Of a stretch of 61,031 nt of DNA, positions 48,809-58,721 are shown one piece after another. The stretch covers positions 1 through 61,031 of IMG/VR virus record IMGVR_UViG_3300006920_000008, one strand, 5' to 3'. The translations under genes were made by a program, and so were the position numbers. Source of the DNA: a virus. Each line of letters opens with the position of its first letter. Position 1 is the stretch's first letter. The notes below the pieces were generated by a model, which worked only from the letters and a program-made list of their open reading frames with translations, had not been told where the DNA came from and searched no databases.

Positions 48809-51800
48809 ATGAATCCATTAGAAGGCAAAACAAAAGAAGAGGTTGAACAACTGTTAAGGGATTACATTACTACGGTTAACAACCCGGTATATAAAGGGAA
48901 TATAGATGTAATAAATTCTAAGTTCCCTGAATTTAGTGGAATAGATGTTCAGGTGTTACAGGACTATATTGCCACTTATAATAATCCGGAATACTCAGGA
49001 AATTACGATGTAATAAATTCTAAGTTTCCTGAATTTTTTGCAGGAGTAAAAAAAAAAAAACAAACACAAGAAGATACGGATTCTTCTTCGGAAGATGGTT
49101 CTTCGGATTTGTCCGACATTCCTGAATTTGACCCAAGTACATTTAATTATGACCCAACCGCACCGGGTGCTCCAAGAGACACAAGAGAAGATGGCTATGT
49201 AAGTCCTATGTCTACCCAAAATATGGGTATGTATCCTGAGCAAAATGTTCTTGAAAGAGCACAAAACCAAATGGCAGCAGACTTTGCTTTTACGACAGAG
49301 CAAAGAAATAAAGATTTACCGGACCTAAGACTACAACAAGAGCAAGAGGCTAAGGCTAAAGAAATAGAAAGAGAGTTAAAGAATGCAGAGATATTAGGTG
49401 TACTACAAGACGAAACTTTTGTAAATGAAATATCACAAATAGATGCTTCTCTTATAGATAAAGAAGAGGAAGAGGTTGTTCCTTTTTTAATAAAGAATTT
49501 TAAAAAATATGGGTTTAGGTTTGTTGAATCAGGCATTGGCGATAACGTTACTGTAACTGCACCTGATGGAAAAACTACAACTACAATTGATTTAGACCCC
49601 TTCACATCTGACGGGGAAAGACAAGGAGCAGATAAACTAAGAAACTTTATAAAAGGAAACCTTGGTGGTGCTGCTAAAAAACCTTTATCGTCTGAAGTTC
49701 AAAAAGCAATCAAAGCAAAAACATTAAGAAAGATTCCTTTAAAAAACGAAGATGGAACAGTATCAACTGTTAGAATGACCTCGTTTGAAGAGGATGGTAA
49801 GCACAAGGTTATACCTATGCTGCATCCTGTTAATCCTGACCACTATACATCAGATGGGATGTGGTGGCATCAAGACTTAAGTTTTGATGAGGCTTTAAAA
49901 TTGGCAAGAGAAAGAGATGAGGTTTTTGAATTCGACACCAAAGAAGAAGCAGAGGCTTTTGCTCAGGGCAGTTGGAAGGATGTGGCTACTGCAGAGGCAG
50001 AGATGGAAAAATACTATGATGAGAGAGGTCTTGATTATTCTACTGAAAGAAAACTTTTATCTGATTATGACGAAGCTAAAGACACAGAAAACTTTTTAAG
50101 TGGTGCTCCGTTTAAACAAGAAGACCTTAGTCCTCAGGACCAAATAAAATATGATAAATTTTATATCAATGGTAGATTAAGGGATGATTCTTATGAACTT
50201 AAAAAGGCTGCTACAAAAAGAAGAGAAGAATTAGCAGATGCATATCTTGATGACGAAGCAATGTATGTTAGGGAAGAAGCAGACCTTTATCTTGAAAAAA
50301 GAAGAAAGGCTACTATTGGGGATGCAATAAAAATAAACGTTGCCGCAAAAGAAGCTGAACAAGCAATTGAAAATAAAAGCTTAAGATATTTTGGTGTGAA
50401 GCCAAGTGAATTAAGTCTTTACGAACCCCAAGACGAAAGAGAGGCTCAGATAAAAAAAGTTATTGAATTAGAGTATGGTGCTCAACAATACAAATCTCAG
50501 ATTGCTGCAGATGCTTATAAAGAAGCTTCAACATACTATGATTTAAAGTACGACAAGTATGCTGAAAAAGAGTATGCTGAAAATTGGGAAGGGTTTCAAG
50601 TAGCCTTAGAGAACGGAACCAATATGGGTAAAGCAGGTGATTTAATTTTAGCTGCTACAATGTACCCGGGGTTTATGGATGGTATTGACCTTGAAGACCC
50701 TGAGTCTACTTCATTAATGGCAGAGAAGATTGTAGACTATATGAATCGAACTTCTGACAAAAGGTCAAGAGTTTTAAATAGATGGGAGAAAGCATCTAAT
50801 ATGGATGAGAATTGGGATGTTATTTTAGACGACCCATTTGAGTGGATGACATCATTAGCAGCACATAGTCTCTCTATGATGTTGCCGTATGGTAAAAAGA
50901 TTATTCCTATATCTATGGCTGCAGGTACAGTTGCAGGTGGAGTTTATGGTAGTGTTGTTCCCGGTGCAGGTACTGCTGCCGGTGCAGCAACAGGATTTAC
51001 TTGGGGTACAAGAACAGGGTTTGCAGCTACTTCATTGGCTATGGAATATACCAACGCAGTTCTTGAGGCTATTACAAATCAAGGATACGATATGACAGAC
51101 CCTGAATCTGTGGCAAAAGCTTTGAATGACGAAAAAGTTTGGGCAGAAGGTAAAGAGCGTGGATTTAAAAGAGGTGTTCCAATTGCTATTGTAGATTTAA
51201 TTACTGCAAAATTAGCAGGTAACCTTATAAGAGTTGGAAGTGTATCAGGAAAAGGAGCGAGAATTGCAGCTTTAACTGCAGAACGTATGATAGCTGACCC
51301 AATTGGTGAAGGCTTTGGCGAACTTGCTGCTCAAATAACAGTTGGTGATGATATAAACATCAAAGAGATAATGGCTGAGATGGGTGGTGCTATGGGTAAC
51401 AACACATCTAATATGGCAATTAATCTTGCACTACAAGCAAGAAGTAGAAACAACTTAGAGTTAGCATCAGCATTTACAGATATAAAGTTTATGTCTGATG
51501 AGTTGTCTTCAGGAACTAAGATTTCTGCTTGGGCAAATAATATGGAACGTCTTGGTCAAATAGATGCTGAGACTAATCAGCGTATACAAATGAACGTTGG
51601 TTTAAGAAAGACTGCAAGGGAACTGTTAAATAACACAGGAGCATTTTCAAGAATTAAAAGAAATGGCGAAGTAGAAACAAGAGTTATGGAACTTCTTGCA
51701 GCTAAGGAGGAAATGTCATCAACACCAAATAGAAAATCAATTTTCAGTAATAAGATTGGTGAAATAAATAAAGAGTTAGAGGACATAATTACTACTCGAA

Positions 51801-54800
51801 AAACAAGACCACTAAACGAGCAAACTATTCTTGCAGGTACAGGTGTTTTTTCTATTGGAGAACAAGCAAACGTTTCTGATGTAAGAGAAGGGTTACCATC
51901 TTATAGAATTAAGAAAAATAGATTTGGAAGATTACAACAAGTTTCTAAAGAAGAGTTTGTTGAATTTATAAATGGACTTAGTCCTAATGAGTTGCTTCGT
52001 ATGAGTGCAACTGTAGATAATGATGATGAGGTATCTAAGTTAGTTTCTCGAAAGTTAGTTGAAGCAAACATTCAAGAAGCAAGAGGTGGTGCTCAAACAA
52101 CTACGGAAACTGAAACAGAGGTAAGAGATACTCCTGAAGCTGAAACAGAGGTAAGCGAAGAGCAAAGTGAAGTTCCTACAGAAACAGGCATTGTTCCTAC
52201 AACAACAGAAGAAGTGTCTTCAAAGACACAAACTGAAGAAACCACTCCGGCATTACCTGAGGGTACTCAAACAACTCCTGCTCTTAATCAAGGTCAAGGT
52301 CAAGCAAGTGTTGGTGTTATAGAAGAAACAAAAGAAACAGAAACCCAACAAGCGGCAGAGGACTTTGAGGCTTCACTAAAAGAAGAGGAATCAGGTAAAA
52401 AACCAAAGGTAGATTTCAGATTAGAGATAGATGAGACTACTGATGAAAATGCAAAACAAGAAGCTGAAGATGAAGTGACCAATGCAATAAACGCAATGGA
52501 AAGTCCAAACGTTGATGTTAAGATTACACCTGATGAAATGACATCAGAAAAGATTGATGTTGATGAACTAAATAGTAGAACAGATAGACCACTGAAGATT
52601 ACTAATCTTAAAGTTGTCAAGGGTGTTCCTACTATGTTTAGTATTACAGACCAACTAACAACAGGAACCGTTACTAATCCTGTTACGGGGAATGTAATTG
52701 AAGACCTTAAGGGTGCGATTGGTTTCAATGGAACTGTAGGCAATGAACAAGCAGCTTGGGCAAATGTGGAAGAGAAAGAGGCTCAGACTATTATAAGTAG
52801 AGCAGAAAAAATCTATCAAGAAAACCAAGAAATATTTAAAGATTTTTGGGCAAAGAATCCTGAGTACAATGGTTTGGTTCCAATGAACATTGTTAAGATG
52901 GGTCAAGATGCTATGCAATCTAACGAAGCAGTTGTAAGAGTGTTAGCAGATAATATAGGTACGTTGCCTAAGAGAAACAGAAAGTCAGCAGTTCGTGTTT
53001 TAAAAACACAGATGAAGGAGGACTTGGTTAAGTTAAAGGCTAAGCCTAAAAAGAACGCTACTGATAAAAAGAATATTAGAAACCTAACTGACCTATTAAA
53101 AAGATTTAGAGAAGGCAAGGTTACAACAATGGACCAAGCACTTACTCCTCAATTTATAGAGAATATGTCTCTACCTATGAGAGCAAAGTTGGTTGGATAC
53201 CTAACCACAGGAGTCATTCAGGAAGCTAAGGGTAAAGAAAAGAAAGTTGGAGGAGTAACTAAAAGCACAAAGGTTACAGTAAAAGAACTTTTGAAAGGTG
53301 TAGAACAGGATGCAGCTAAACTAAACTTGGCTCAGATAACTAATTTACTTACAGACCCACAACTAAAAAACGTACCTATTGGTAACGTTGTTGCGTTGGT
53401 TGGTGTTGATGTTTTAAATCCGGGTATCATAGAAACCACACATCCTAATTACAAATATGGTGTTAGAGGAAAGTCAATTGGTATACTTGAAAATCCACAA
53501 TCAATGGAGACGGTATATCCTAAAGCTTTCGAAAAGATAATGGCTAAGATGATTACCTCTGAATCAAGTGGTAAAAAGTTTGCTGCTAAAACAAAAAGAA
53601 CTCAAACAACAGGTGTGGGGATTGGTGTTCCGGATAAAGATTATATTGGTATTATGGCAACCATCAATCCTGATGAGTCTACCAAACTAAATGCATTTAT
53701 GAACTTAGCGTTCCCGTCTGTAGTAATAAATTCAGACGTAGATACATTCAACAATGTAATGTCTCAAGACAACGTTAGAACATATCTAAGAGGTGATGAA
53801 ATCATTTATGGTGTAACAGTGGATGGAGATATTTATATCAACCCTGAGGTGCACGAAACCAAGTCTTCCTTGTACAATACATCTATACACGAAATGGGTC
53901 ACGTTTGGACAGACTACTTACAGACAACAAAGAAAGGTAGAGAGATTTACAAGAAGGGTGCTGAGGTTGTTCAAGAAACTGAGGAGTTTAAAAAACAACT
54001 TAAAAGATTTGATGGTGATGTAGATAAAGCCACAAGAGAAGCTATGGCTATTCTTATTGGTAATAAAGGTGAGACAATAGTTAATGGTTCTATTAAGTCC
54101 AAGTTCAGCGAATGGTTGATTGGGATGTGGAATTATATCAAGTCTCAATTTAAAATGTCTAAAGACCTGTCAGCAGAAGAAATTCAAAACTTAACACTTG
54201 ATGAATTCTTAGGTACTGCATTAGCAGATATCTTTGCAGGTAAGCCACTGAAGATGACAGAGGCTCAAACAAAAGCTTTAAAAAACCCTGAAGCTATGTT
54301 TAGTTCCGGGATGAGTATAGATAGTATTATTCAGAAAGGAAGAGACCAAGGTATCCCTGATGAATCAATTAGAGTAGTCTTAAAAAACAGAGGCTTTAGT
54401 GCAACTGATATCAACAAGGCAATGGTAGTAAACATAGGATTAAGAGTTCCTATGCCAAGAGTTTTTGGAGATGTGAACGAAGGTGCGAAGGTTGGTTTTA
54501 GATTATTTAATAATGTAAGAACTGCAGTAAATAAATTTGCATTTGACAAGACGGGAAGAATTAAAACTTTTTCTGAGATAAGAGAAAAAGCATTTGATAC
54601 TTTAAAAGCCGACCCAATATTTAAAATTCAAACTGAACAATTACAGAACGAGTTACTTGTTGCATTTGATAGAGCACTTGGTATTAGAGGAAATGCTAAG
54701 GTTGCAAGAGAAATAAATAACATTAAGAAAAATCTTAAGCAAAGAAAGATAAGTGCAGATAATCTTACAGATGCACAAAGAAGAATGAGAATGATTATTC

Positions 54801-57724
54801 GTAAGCTTCTACCTGCAGGTAAGAATTATTCTAAAACAGTAATCAACAGATTACTAAAAACAGTCAACACAACTACACCTAAAAACTTCATAGGTAAAAT
54901 GTCTGAGGTTTTAAAAGAAGTTGAGATTGAAAGAAATAATGAAAAGAACAGAGTAATAAAAGACATCCTAACTATAGTAAAAAAGAAAGCAAGAAAATCT
55001 AAAACATCTTCAGGCAAGGTAAGAGCAGCAGGGTTAGATGCAATAGGTCAAGCCTATTTCTCTCAAGTAAAAGAAGTTTTGGATGCAGTAATGAAACAAG
55101 ACTTCGAAACATTACAGGAATTAGCAGATAGCGTTAGAGACGAAAAGATTACAGAAATACTTCAGAAACAAGAAGAAGGTAAGAAGCTTACATCAAAAGA
55201 AAAGTTACTTCTTGACAGAAGAATTGCAATAGATTCTTTTGCAGACGTTATGACAATGGAACTTGAAGATGTTCAGGAGTTACTCGAAGATGTCAAGAGT
55301 GCAAGGAAAGAATCAATTCAAAGATTAAATAACAGAAAAGAAGAAAGAAGACAGAAAGTAGAAGAAAAACAAAAAGAGTTTAATGAACAAATAAAAGACG
55401 ACTTTGGTCAGCTATATGATGAGAACGGTAATCCACTAAACGATAACGGTCTTGAGAAGAATAAGCAGTTTATTAGAAAAGCATTTAAAGAAAAAGGATT
55501 GTTTGGAGCAGTCACTGCATTCTTTAATCAGTTTAAAGAAAATGGTGTAAAAGATTTAACATCAAATGGTGTAGCTAAGTTTATGCAAAACTATGTTACT
55601 CACTTTAAAACGTTTACTAATATACTTGACGGAAATAAAGACGGAATGTTTACTGAAACATTTTTTAATGTGTTGAACGACTTCGATGAAAGAAATCTTC
55701 AAGGTGTTAGAAGAACCGAAAGTGATATGAATGCTATGACTAATTCTACTCACGGTAAAAAATGGACCGATTGGAAGTATTCATTAGGAACAGATGTTCA
55801 AGAGTTGTCATTTATAGATACAGAAACAGGTAATAGAACCTCAAATGTTTTCAATAAAGACCAAGCAATGAGAATCTATGCGTTGTCTCTAAACCCAATT
55901 CAGGCAGAAAAGTTAGCTAAGATGGAGGTGGATTTAGAATTAGTTAAAAGATTTATTGGTAAAGACAATCAAGAGTTGGTAGAGCAAACTGTAGATTTTT
56001 TAAGTAATAAATATTTTGAAGAGACCAATTCAGTTTACCAACAAGTAAATGATGTTAGTCTTGGTTATGTAGAAAATTACTTTCCTACAAGAACAATTAG
56101 TAAAGGAGCAATCACCAACGATATGATTCTTCAAGGAGAGTTTAACAAGGTGTTTACTGCGGAGTTTTCTCCTGCACTTAAAGAGCGTGTTGATTTAACA
56201 GGAGATGTTTTATTAGGCTTGTCTTTCAGTGAGGTTATGGAGGAGCACGTTAAGGCTATGGAGAAGTACAAGGCATATGCCGTAGGTGTCAAAGAAATGA
56301 ACGCAATACTTCAGGACCAAGGAATACAAAACCTTTTAAACGAAACAGGTTTGAAGCAATTGTTTTCAAGGTCGCTTAATTATGCCATTAATCCTGATTC
56401 GGGACCACAAGTAGAAAGTGCAGATGTGGTTACAAAATTACAATCTTTGTTTACAGGTTTTGCTTTAGCACTAAAATTGGTTCAGATTCCAAAGCAGATG
56501 TCTTCATTTATATTTGCGTGGCAAAAGTATAACGCATTGCCATCAGGTAAATATATTCCGGGGTTAGACACACTTGGGTTTATGAAAGACTATGCTGAGG
56601 TATTGTTGTTCTTAAGAACAAATATTAAGGAAGCAAGAGAGATATCGGCAACTTTTGATAATCGTATCAAGCAAGGTTTAGAAGGTGATGTATTTGGTAT
56701 TGAATCGGGTGGTAGAACTTTTAAGAAAACAAAAGCACAACAAGGTAGAAAGGGTCGTGCTGCAAGAGCATTTACAAAAGTAAAAGGTTTTACTACAGTC
56801 GCAGGGGATATCCTTGGTGTACTCGGATACAAAGCTTTATACAACAGACAAATCAGAAATGGTGTAGATAAAAATGAAGCACTTAGAAATTTCAATGATT
56901 ACAACTCTACTCAGCAATCAAGAAGAGCAACAGAAAAAGTAGGACTTCAGCAAAGCACAGATGCTCTTAACAGAACGTTTACAATGTTTGGTAGTTCTTT
57001 GTTTCTAATGATGAACAATGTTTACCAATCTTCTATGAATGTAACAAGCGACATTATGAAGGGTAAGATGCCTAAGAGAGAACAGATTCGTAAATTGCTT
57101 TTAAATTATTCATTAGCAAACGTTGCGTTTACCGCAGTGTCATACGCACCTGCATTACTTCACGGTAAAGATGGAGAGAAAGATAGAGCGTACAAAGCAT
57201 TGAGAGATGCAGCGTTAGGACTTAACTTAATCTATGCTATACCTATTATGGGTTCTGCAATTGAAACGGCAATAGCATACGCTGAGAAAGATAGAAAGCC
57301 AATCTCTGATGTTGTAAACCCATTAACATCTGTAGTTAGAAAAGTATTCAAGAGTATTAAAGATGTCAGTGGTCCTGATGGGTTAGTTCAAGCAACGAGA
57401 GTGTTGTTAGAAATTTATTCAGGAATGCAACTTGATGCACCAATAGGATTAATAAAGCTTCTCGGAGGCAGTGGTGATTCAGATGATATGTATGATGCAC
57501 TTGGTATCACACCATCTTACAGACCGGGTTATGGGCAAACTAAACCAAAGGGTGAAACTAAAAAGAAATCAACTACTGCAGAAGATAAGAGAGCAATAAA
57601 GGCTATTGACCCTGAGTTGTACGAAGAACTATACGGGAAAGAAAGACCTACATATGGAATCGAGCAGGAGTTAAAACAGATGAAAAAAGAAATAAAAGAT
57701 GAACTTAAAGAGACATATAACTAA
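48809..57724 (+). CDS. Giant polyvalent/internal virion protein with metallopeptidase motif
   Basis: A 2971-residue protein, the largest in the genome. The N-terminus has two copies of a NNPxYxGNxDVINSKFPEF repeat (about 23-41 and 56-74). A Gly/Ala-rich hydrophobic zone lies at about 685-750 (GTVAGGVYGSVVPGAGTAAG) and may insert in membranes. A Glu/Thr-rich linker (about 1095-1200) carries VSSKT from palindrome copy 9. HEMGH at 1694-1698 is a zinc-metallopeptidase site. Basic helical regions follow. A C-terminal domain (GFALALKLVQIPKQMSSFIF) resembles segments of large ejected proteins. It is probably injected with the DNA, combining wall or protein cleavage with channel formation. Confidence 0.78.
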   Translation: MNPLEGKTKEEVEQLLRDYITTVNNPVYKGNIDVINSKFPEFSGIDVQVLQDYIATYNNPEYSGNYDVINSKFPEFFAGVKKKKQTQEDTDSSSEDGSSDLSDIPEFDPSTFNYDPTAPGAPRDTREDGYVSPMSTQNMGMYPEQNVLERAQNQMAADFAFTTEQRNKDLPDLRLQQEQEAKAKEIERELKNAEILGVLQDETFVNEISQIDASLIDKEEEEVVPFLIKNFKKYGFRFVESGIGDNVTVTAPDGKTTTTIDLDPFTSDGERQGADKLRNFIKGNLGGAAKKPLSSEVQKAIKAKTLRKIPLKNEDGTVSTVRMTSFEEDGKHKVIPMLHPVNPDHYTSDGMWWHQDLSFDEALKLARERDEVFEFDTKEEAEAFAQGSWKDVATAEAEMEKYYDERGLDYSTERKLLSDYDEAKDTENFLSGAPFKQEDLSPQDQIKYDKFYINGRLRDDSYELKKAATKRREELADAYLDDEAMYVREEADLYLEKRRKATIGDAIKINVAAKEAEQAIENKSLRYFGVKPSELSLYEPQDEREAQIKKVIELEYGAQQYKSQIAADAYKEASTYYDLKYDKYAEKEYAENWEGFQVALENGTNMGKAGDLILAATMYPGFMDGIDLEDPESTSLMAEKIVDYMNRTSDKRSRVLNRWEKASNMDENWDVILDDPFEWMTSLAAHSLSMMLPYGKKIIPISMAAGTVAGGVYGSVVPGAGTAAGAATGFTWGTRTGFAATSLAMEYTNAVLEAITNQGYDMTDPESVAKALNDEKVWAEGKERGFKRGVPIAIVDLITAKLAGNLIRVGSVSGKGARIAALTAERMIADPIGEGFGELAAQITVGDDINIKEIMAEMGGAMGNNTSNMAINLALQARSRNNLELASAFTDIKFMSDELSSGTKISAWANNMERLGQIDAETNQRIQMNVGLRKTARELLNNTGAFSRIKRNGEVETRVMELLAAKEEMSSTPNRKSIFSNKIGEINKELEDIITTRKTRPLNEQTILAGTGVFSIGEQANVSDVREGLPSYRIKKNRFGRLQQVSKEEFVEFINGLSPNELLRMSATVDNDDEVSKLVSRKLVEANIQEARGGAQTTTETETEVRDTPEAETEVSEEQSEVPTETGIVPTTTEEVSSKTQTEETTPALPEGTQTTPALNQGQGQASVGVIEETKETETQQAAEDFEASLKEEESGKKPKVDFRLEIDETTDENAKQEAEDEVTNAINAMESPNVDVKITPDEMTSEKIDVDELNSRTDRPLKITNLKVVKGVPTMFSITDQLTTGTVTNPVTGNVIEDLKGAIGFNGTVGNEQAAWANVEEKEAQTIISRAEKIYQENQEIFKDFWAKNPEYNGLVPMNIVKMGQDAMQSNEAVVRVLADNIGTLPKRNRKSAVRVLKTQMKEDLVKLKAKPKKNATDKKNIRNLTDLLKRFREGKVTTMDQALTPQFIENMSLPMRAKLVGYLTTGVIQEAKGKEKKVGGVTKSTKVTVKELLKGVEQDAAKLNLAQITNLLTDPQLKNVPIGNVVALVGVDVLNPGIIETTHPNYKYGVRGKSIGILENPQSMETVYPKAFEKIMAKMITSESSGKKFAAKTKRTQTTGVGIGVPDKDYIGIMATINPDESTKLNAFMNLAFPSVVINSDVDTFNNVMSQDNVRTYLRGDEIIYGVTVDGDIYINPEVHETKSSLYNTSIHEMGHVWTDYLQTTKKGREIYKKGAEVVQETEEFKKQLKRFDGDVDKATREAMAILIGNKGETIVNGSIKSKFSEWLIGMWNYIKSQFKMSKDLSAEEIQNLTLDEFLGTALADIFAGKPLKMTEAQTKALKNPEAMFSSGMSIDSIIQKGRDQGIPDESIRVVLKNRGFSATDINKAMVVNIGLRVPMPRVFGDVNEGAKVGFRLFNNVRTAVNKFAFDKTGRIKTFSEIREKAFDTLKADPIFKIQTEQLQNELLVAFDRALGIRGNAKVAREINNIKKNLKQRKISADNLTDAQRRMRMIIRKLLPAGKNYSKTVINRLLKTVNTTTPKNFIGKMSEVLKEVEIERNNEKNRVIKDILTIVKKKARKSKTSSGKVRAAGLDAIGQAYFSQVKEVLDAVMKQDFETLQELADSVRDEKITEILQKQEEGKKLTSKEKLLLDRRIAIDSFADVMTMELEDVQELLEDVKSARKESIQRLNNRKEERRQKVEEKQKEFNEQIKDDFGQLYDENGNPLNDNGLEKNKQFIRKAFKEKGLFGAVTAFFNQFKENGVKDLTSNGVAKFMQNYVTHFKTFTNILDGNKDGMFTETFFNVLNDFDERNLQGVRRTESDMNAMTNSTHGKKWTDWKYSLGTDVQELSFIDTETGNRTSNVFNKDQAMRIYALSLNPIQAEKLAKMEVDLELVKRFIGKDNQELVEQTVDFLSNKYFEETNSVYQQVNDVSLGYVENYFPTRTISKGAITNDMILQGEFNKVFTAEFSPALKERVDLTGDVLLGLSFSEVMEEHVKAMEKYKAYAVGVKEMNAILQDQGIQNLLNETGLKQLFSRSLNYAINPDSGPQVESADVVTKLQSLFTGFALALKLVQIPKQMSSFIFAWQKYNALPSGKYIPGLDTLGFMKDYAEVLLFLRTNIKEAREISATFDNRIKQGLEGDVFGIESGGRTFKKTKAQQGRKGRAARAFTKVKGFTTVAGDILGVLGYKALYNRQIRNGVDKNEALRNFNDYNSTQQSRRATEKVGLQQSTDALNRTFTMFGSSLFLMMNNVYQSSMNVTSDIMKGKMPKREQIRKLLLNYSLANVAFTAVSYAPALLHGKDGEKDRAYKALRDAALGLNLIYAIPIMGSAIETAIAYAEKDRKPISDVVNPLTSVVRKVFKSIKDVSGPDGLVQATRVLLEIYSGMQLDAPIGLIKLLGGSGDSDDMYDALGITPSYRPGYGQTKPKGETKKKSTTAEDKRAIKAIDPELYEELYGKERPTYGIEQELKQMKKEIKDELKETYN
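52214..52229 (+). repeat. Dispersed 16-bp palindrome, copy 9 (linker of giant protein)
   Basis: Exact copy GTGTCTTCAAAGACAC coding VSSKT inside an acidic Thr-rich linker of the giant virion protein. CA-centred on the coding strand. Confidence 0.95.
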
Positions 57725-57879
57725 TGCCATTTAAGAGAGTTGGTTCAAATAAAAACGTAAGTCCAAGTGGTAGGGTGTTCACTGATAAACAAGTGAAACT
57801 CTACTACGCAACTGATGGATTTAAAAAATCTAAGCTATCAAAGAGTTCAAGGAAAAGAAGAAGAAAGAAGAAGGATTAA
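57724..57879 (+). CDS. Small very basic protein, last gene of the plus block
   Basis: A 51-residue protein, PFKRVGSNKNVSPSGRVFTD then KQVKLYYATDGFKKSKLSKS and a run of Arg/Lys (SRKRRRKKKD). Its start is fused to the stop of the giant gene (TAATG). The 3' end overlaps the convergent minus-strand gene by 33 bases, and no terminator hairpin is visible at this junction. Possibly packaged with DNA; function unknown. Confidence 0.62.
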   Translation: MPFKRVGSNKNVSPSGRVFTDKQVKLYYATDGFKKSKLSKSSRKRRRKKKD

Positions 57880-58278
57880 GTCTACACCTTCTGATACTTT
57901 TAAGTAGCCTACTTCTTTTGATATGGTTTGTCTATCTGAGAAATCTGTTTGTTTAGGTAGGTCTCTGCGTGACCATTCTACTTCATATTGTTGTAAATAA
58001 AAACCCCAAACACCTTTAGGTGTGGAGTTTATATAAACAGGTATTGTACCATAAGTTTTACTACGCTCCATAAGTGAGACGTATTTTTTTCTTTCTATAA
58101 TTAATTCATCATAGTGTTTTCTTCTACACTTTAACTCTATATCTAAATTGTATTCGGAAGAATAACAATCATACCTACTGTTTGTAAATTTAGTAGGGTT
58201 TAAATCTTGTATAAAATTTTTTTTTATAAATGCAAATAGCTGCTGCTCCGAAGCAATCTCTTGATAGTCATATGTCAT
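57847..58278 (-). CDS. PD-(D/E)XK-like nuclease
   Basis: A 143-residue protein starting at ATG 58278; a TTG six bases upstream is less likely. RYDCYSSEYNLDIELKCRRK shows an Asp followed by E-x-K, the core of PD-(D/E)XK nucleases, and a helical Lys/Glu segment follows. It is the last gene of the minus-strand block and could be a resolvase or endonuclease for replication intermediates. The catalytic assignment is by motif only. Confidence 0.62.
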   Translation of the reverse strand: MTYDYQEIASEQQLFAFIKKNFIQDLNPTKFTNSRYDCYSSEYNLDIELKCRRKHYDELIIERKKYVSLMERSKTYGTIPVYINSTPKGVWGFYLQQYEVEWSRRDLPKQTDFSDRQTISKEVGYLKVSEGVDLILLLSSSFP

Positions 58279-58462
58279 CCTCAACTGATATTGAAATATC
58301 CTTTAAGATAGACTGCAACAATTTAATTTGTGATTTTAAAACCTCAAAGTCTCTATCCATTAGAGCCTCGTAGATTTCAGTAGTAGAGTCGTGAATGTTG
58401 TCCATCAGGTAGTTGATGTGAGCGATACGTTCTTTGTCATACGCTGATGGGTCAGGAGCCAT
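58268..58462 (-). CDS. Hypothetical small helical protein
   Basis: A 64-residue acidic, all-helical protein (YDKERIAHINYLMDNIHDST, then LMDRDFEVLKSQIKLLQSIL). It overlaps the nuclease gene start by about 11 bases. No family recognised. Confidence 0.63.
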   Translation of the reverse strand: MAPDPSAYDKERIAHINYLMDNIHDSTTEIYEALMDRDFEVLKSQIKLLQSILKDISISVEDDI

Positions 58463-58463
58463 T

Positions 58464-58721
58464 CTATAAGGGTTCTTTTAATGTGTCTTTTGAGTCCATT
58501 GTTTGTAAGAACAAAGTCCCCATACTATTATTAATTGTTTTAATTGCTAAATAAATTCTACGAGACATTTTTTTTACTTCGTCTTTCTCTTTCCTTGTAG
58601 AGTCCGTACCAAGATGACAATGCATACTGCAATCCATTTCAAGAAGCCTGTCCTGCTTTCTTTTATTGGACCAAGTCTTATAGGAAAGTACCTTTTCTAT
58701 TTCACTTGTCGTAAATACCAT
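58464..58721 (-). CDS. Hypothetical protein
   Basis: An 85-residue protein of unknown function. It contains a Cys/His cluster (MDCSMHCHLG, about 29-38) that might bind metal, and a basic helix (KEKDEVKKMSRRIYLAIKTI). The start overlaps the DnaA-like gene end by 20 bases. Confidence 0.62.
   Translation of the reverse strand: MVFTTSEIEKVLSYKTWSNKRKQDRLLEMDCSMHCHLGTDSTRKEKDEVKKMSRRIYLAIKTINNSMGTLFLQTMDSKDTLKEPL

Noticed and set aside
48809-57724. The giant protein as a tape measure of a long tail
   Set aside because: No tail tube, sheath, baseplate or tail-assembly chaperone genes were found. The order (GNAT, gp14-like, medium protein, giant protein) and the protease motif fit internal ejection proteins of a short-tailed phage.
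57847-57879. A terminator between the convergent plus and minus blocks
   Set aside because: The two genes overlap tail-to-tail by 33 bases and no stem with a T-run is visible on either strand there.
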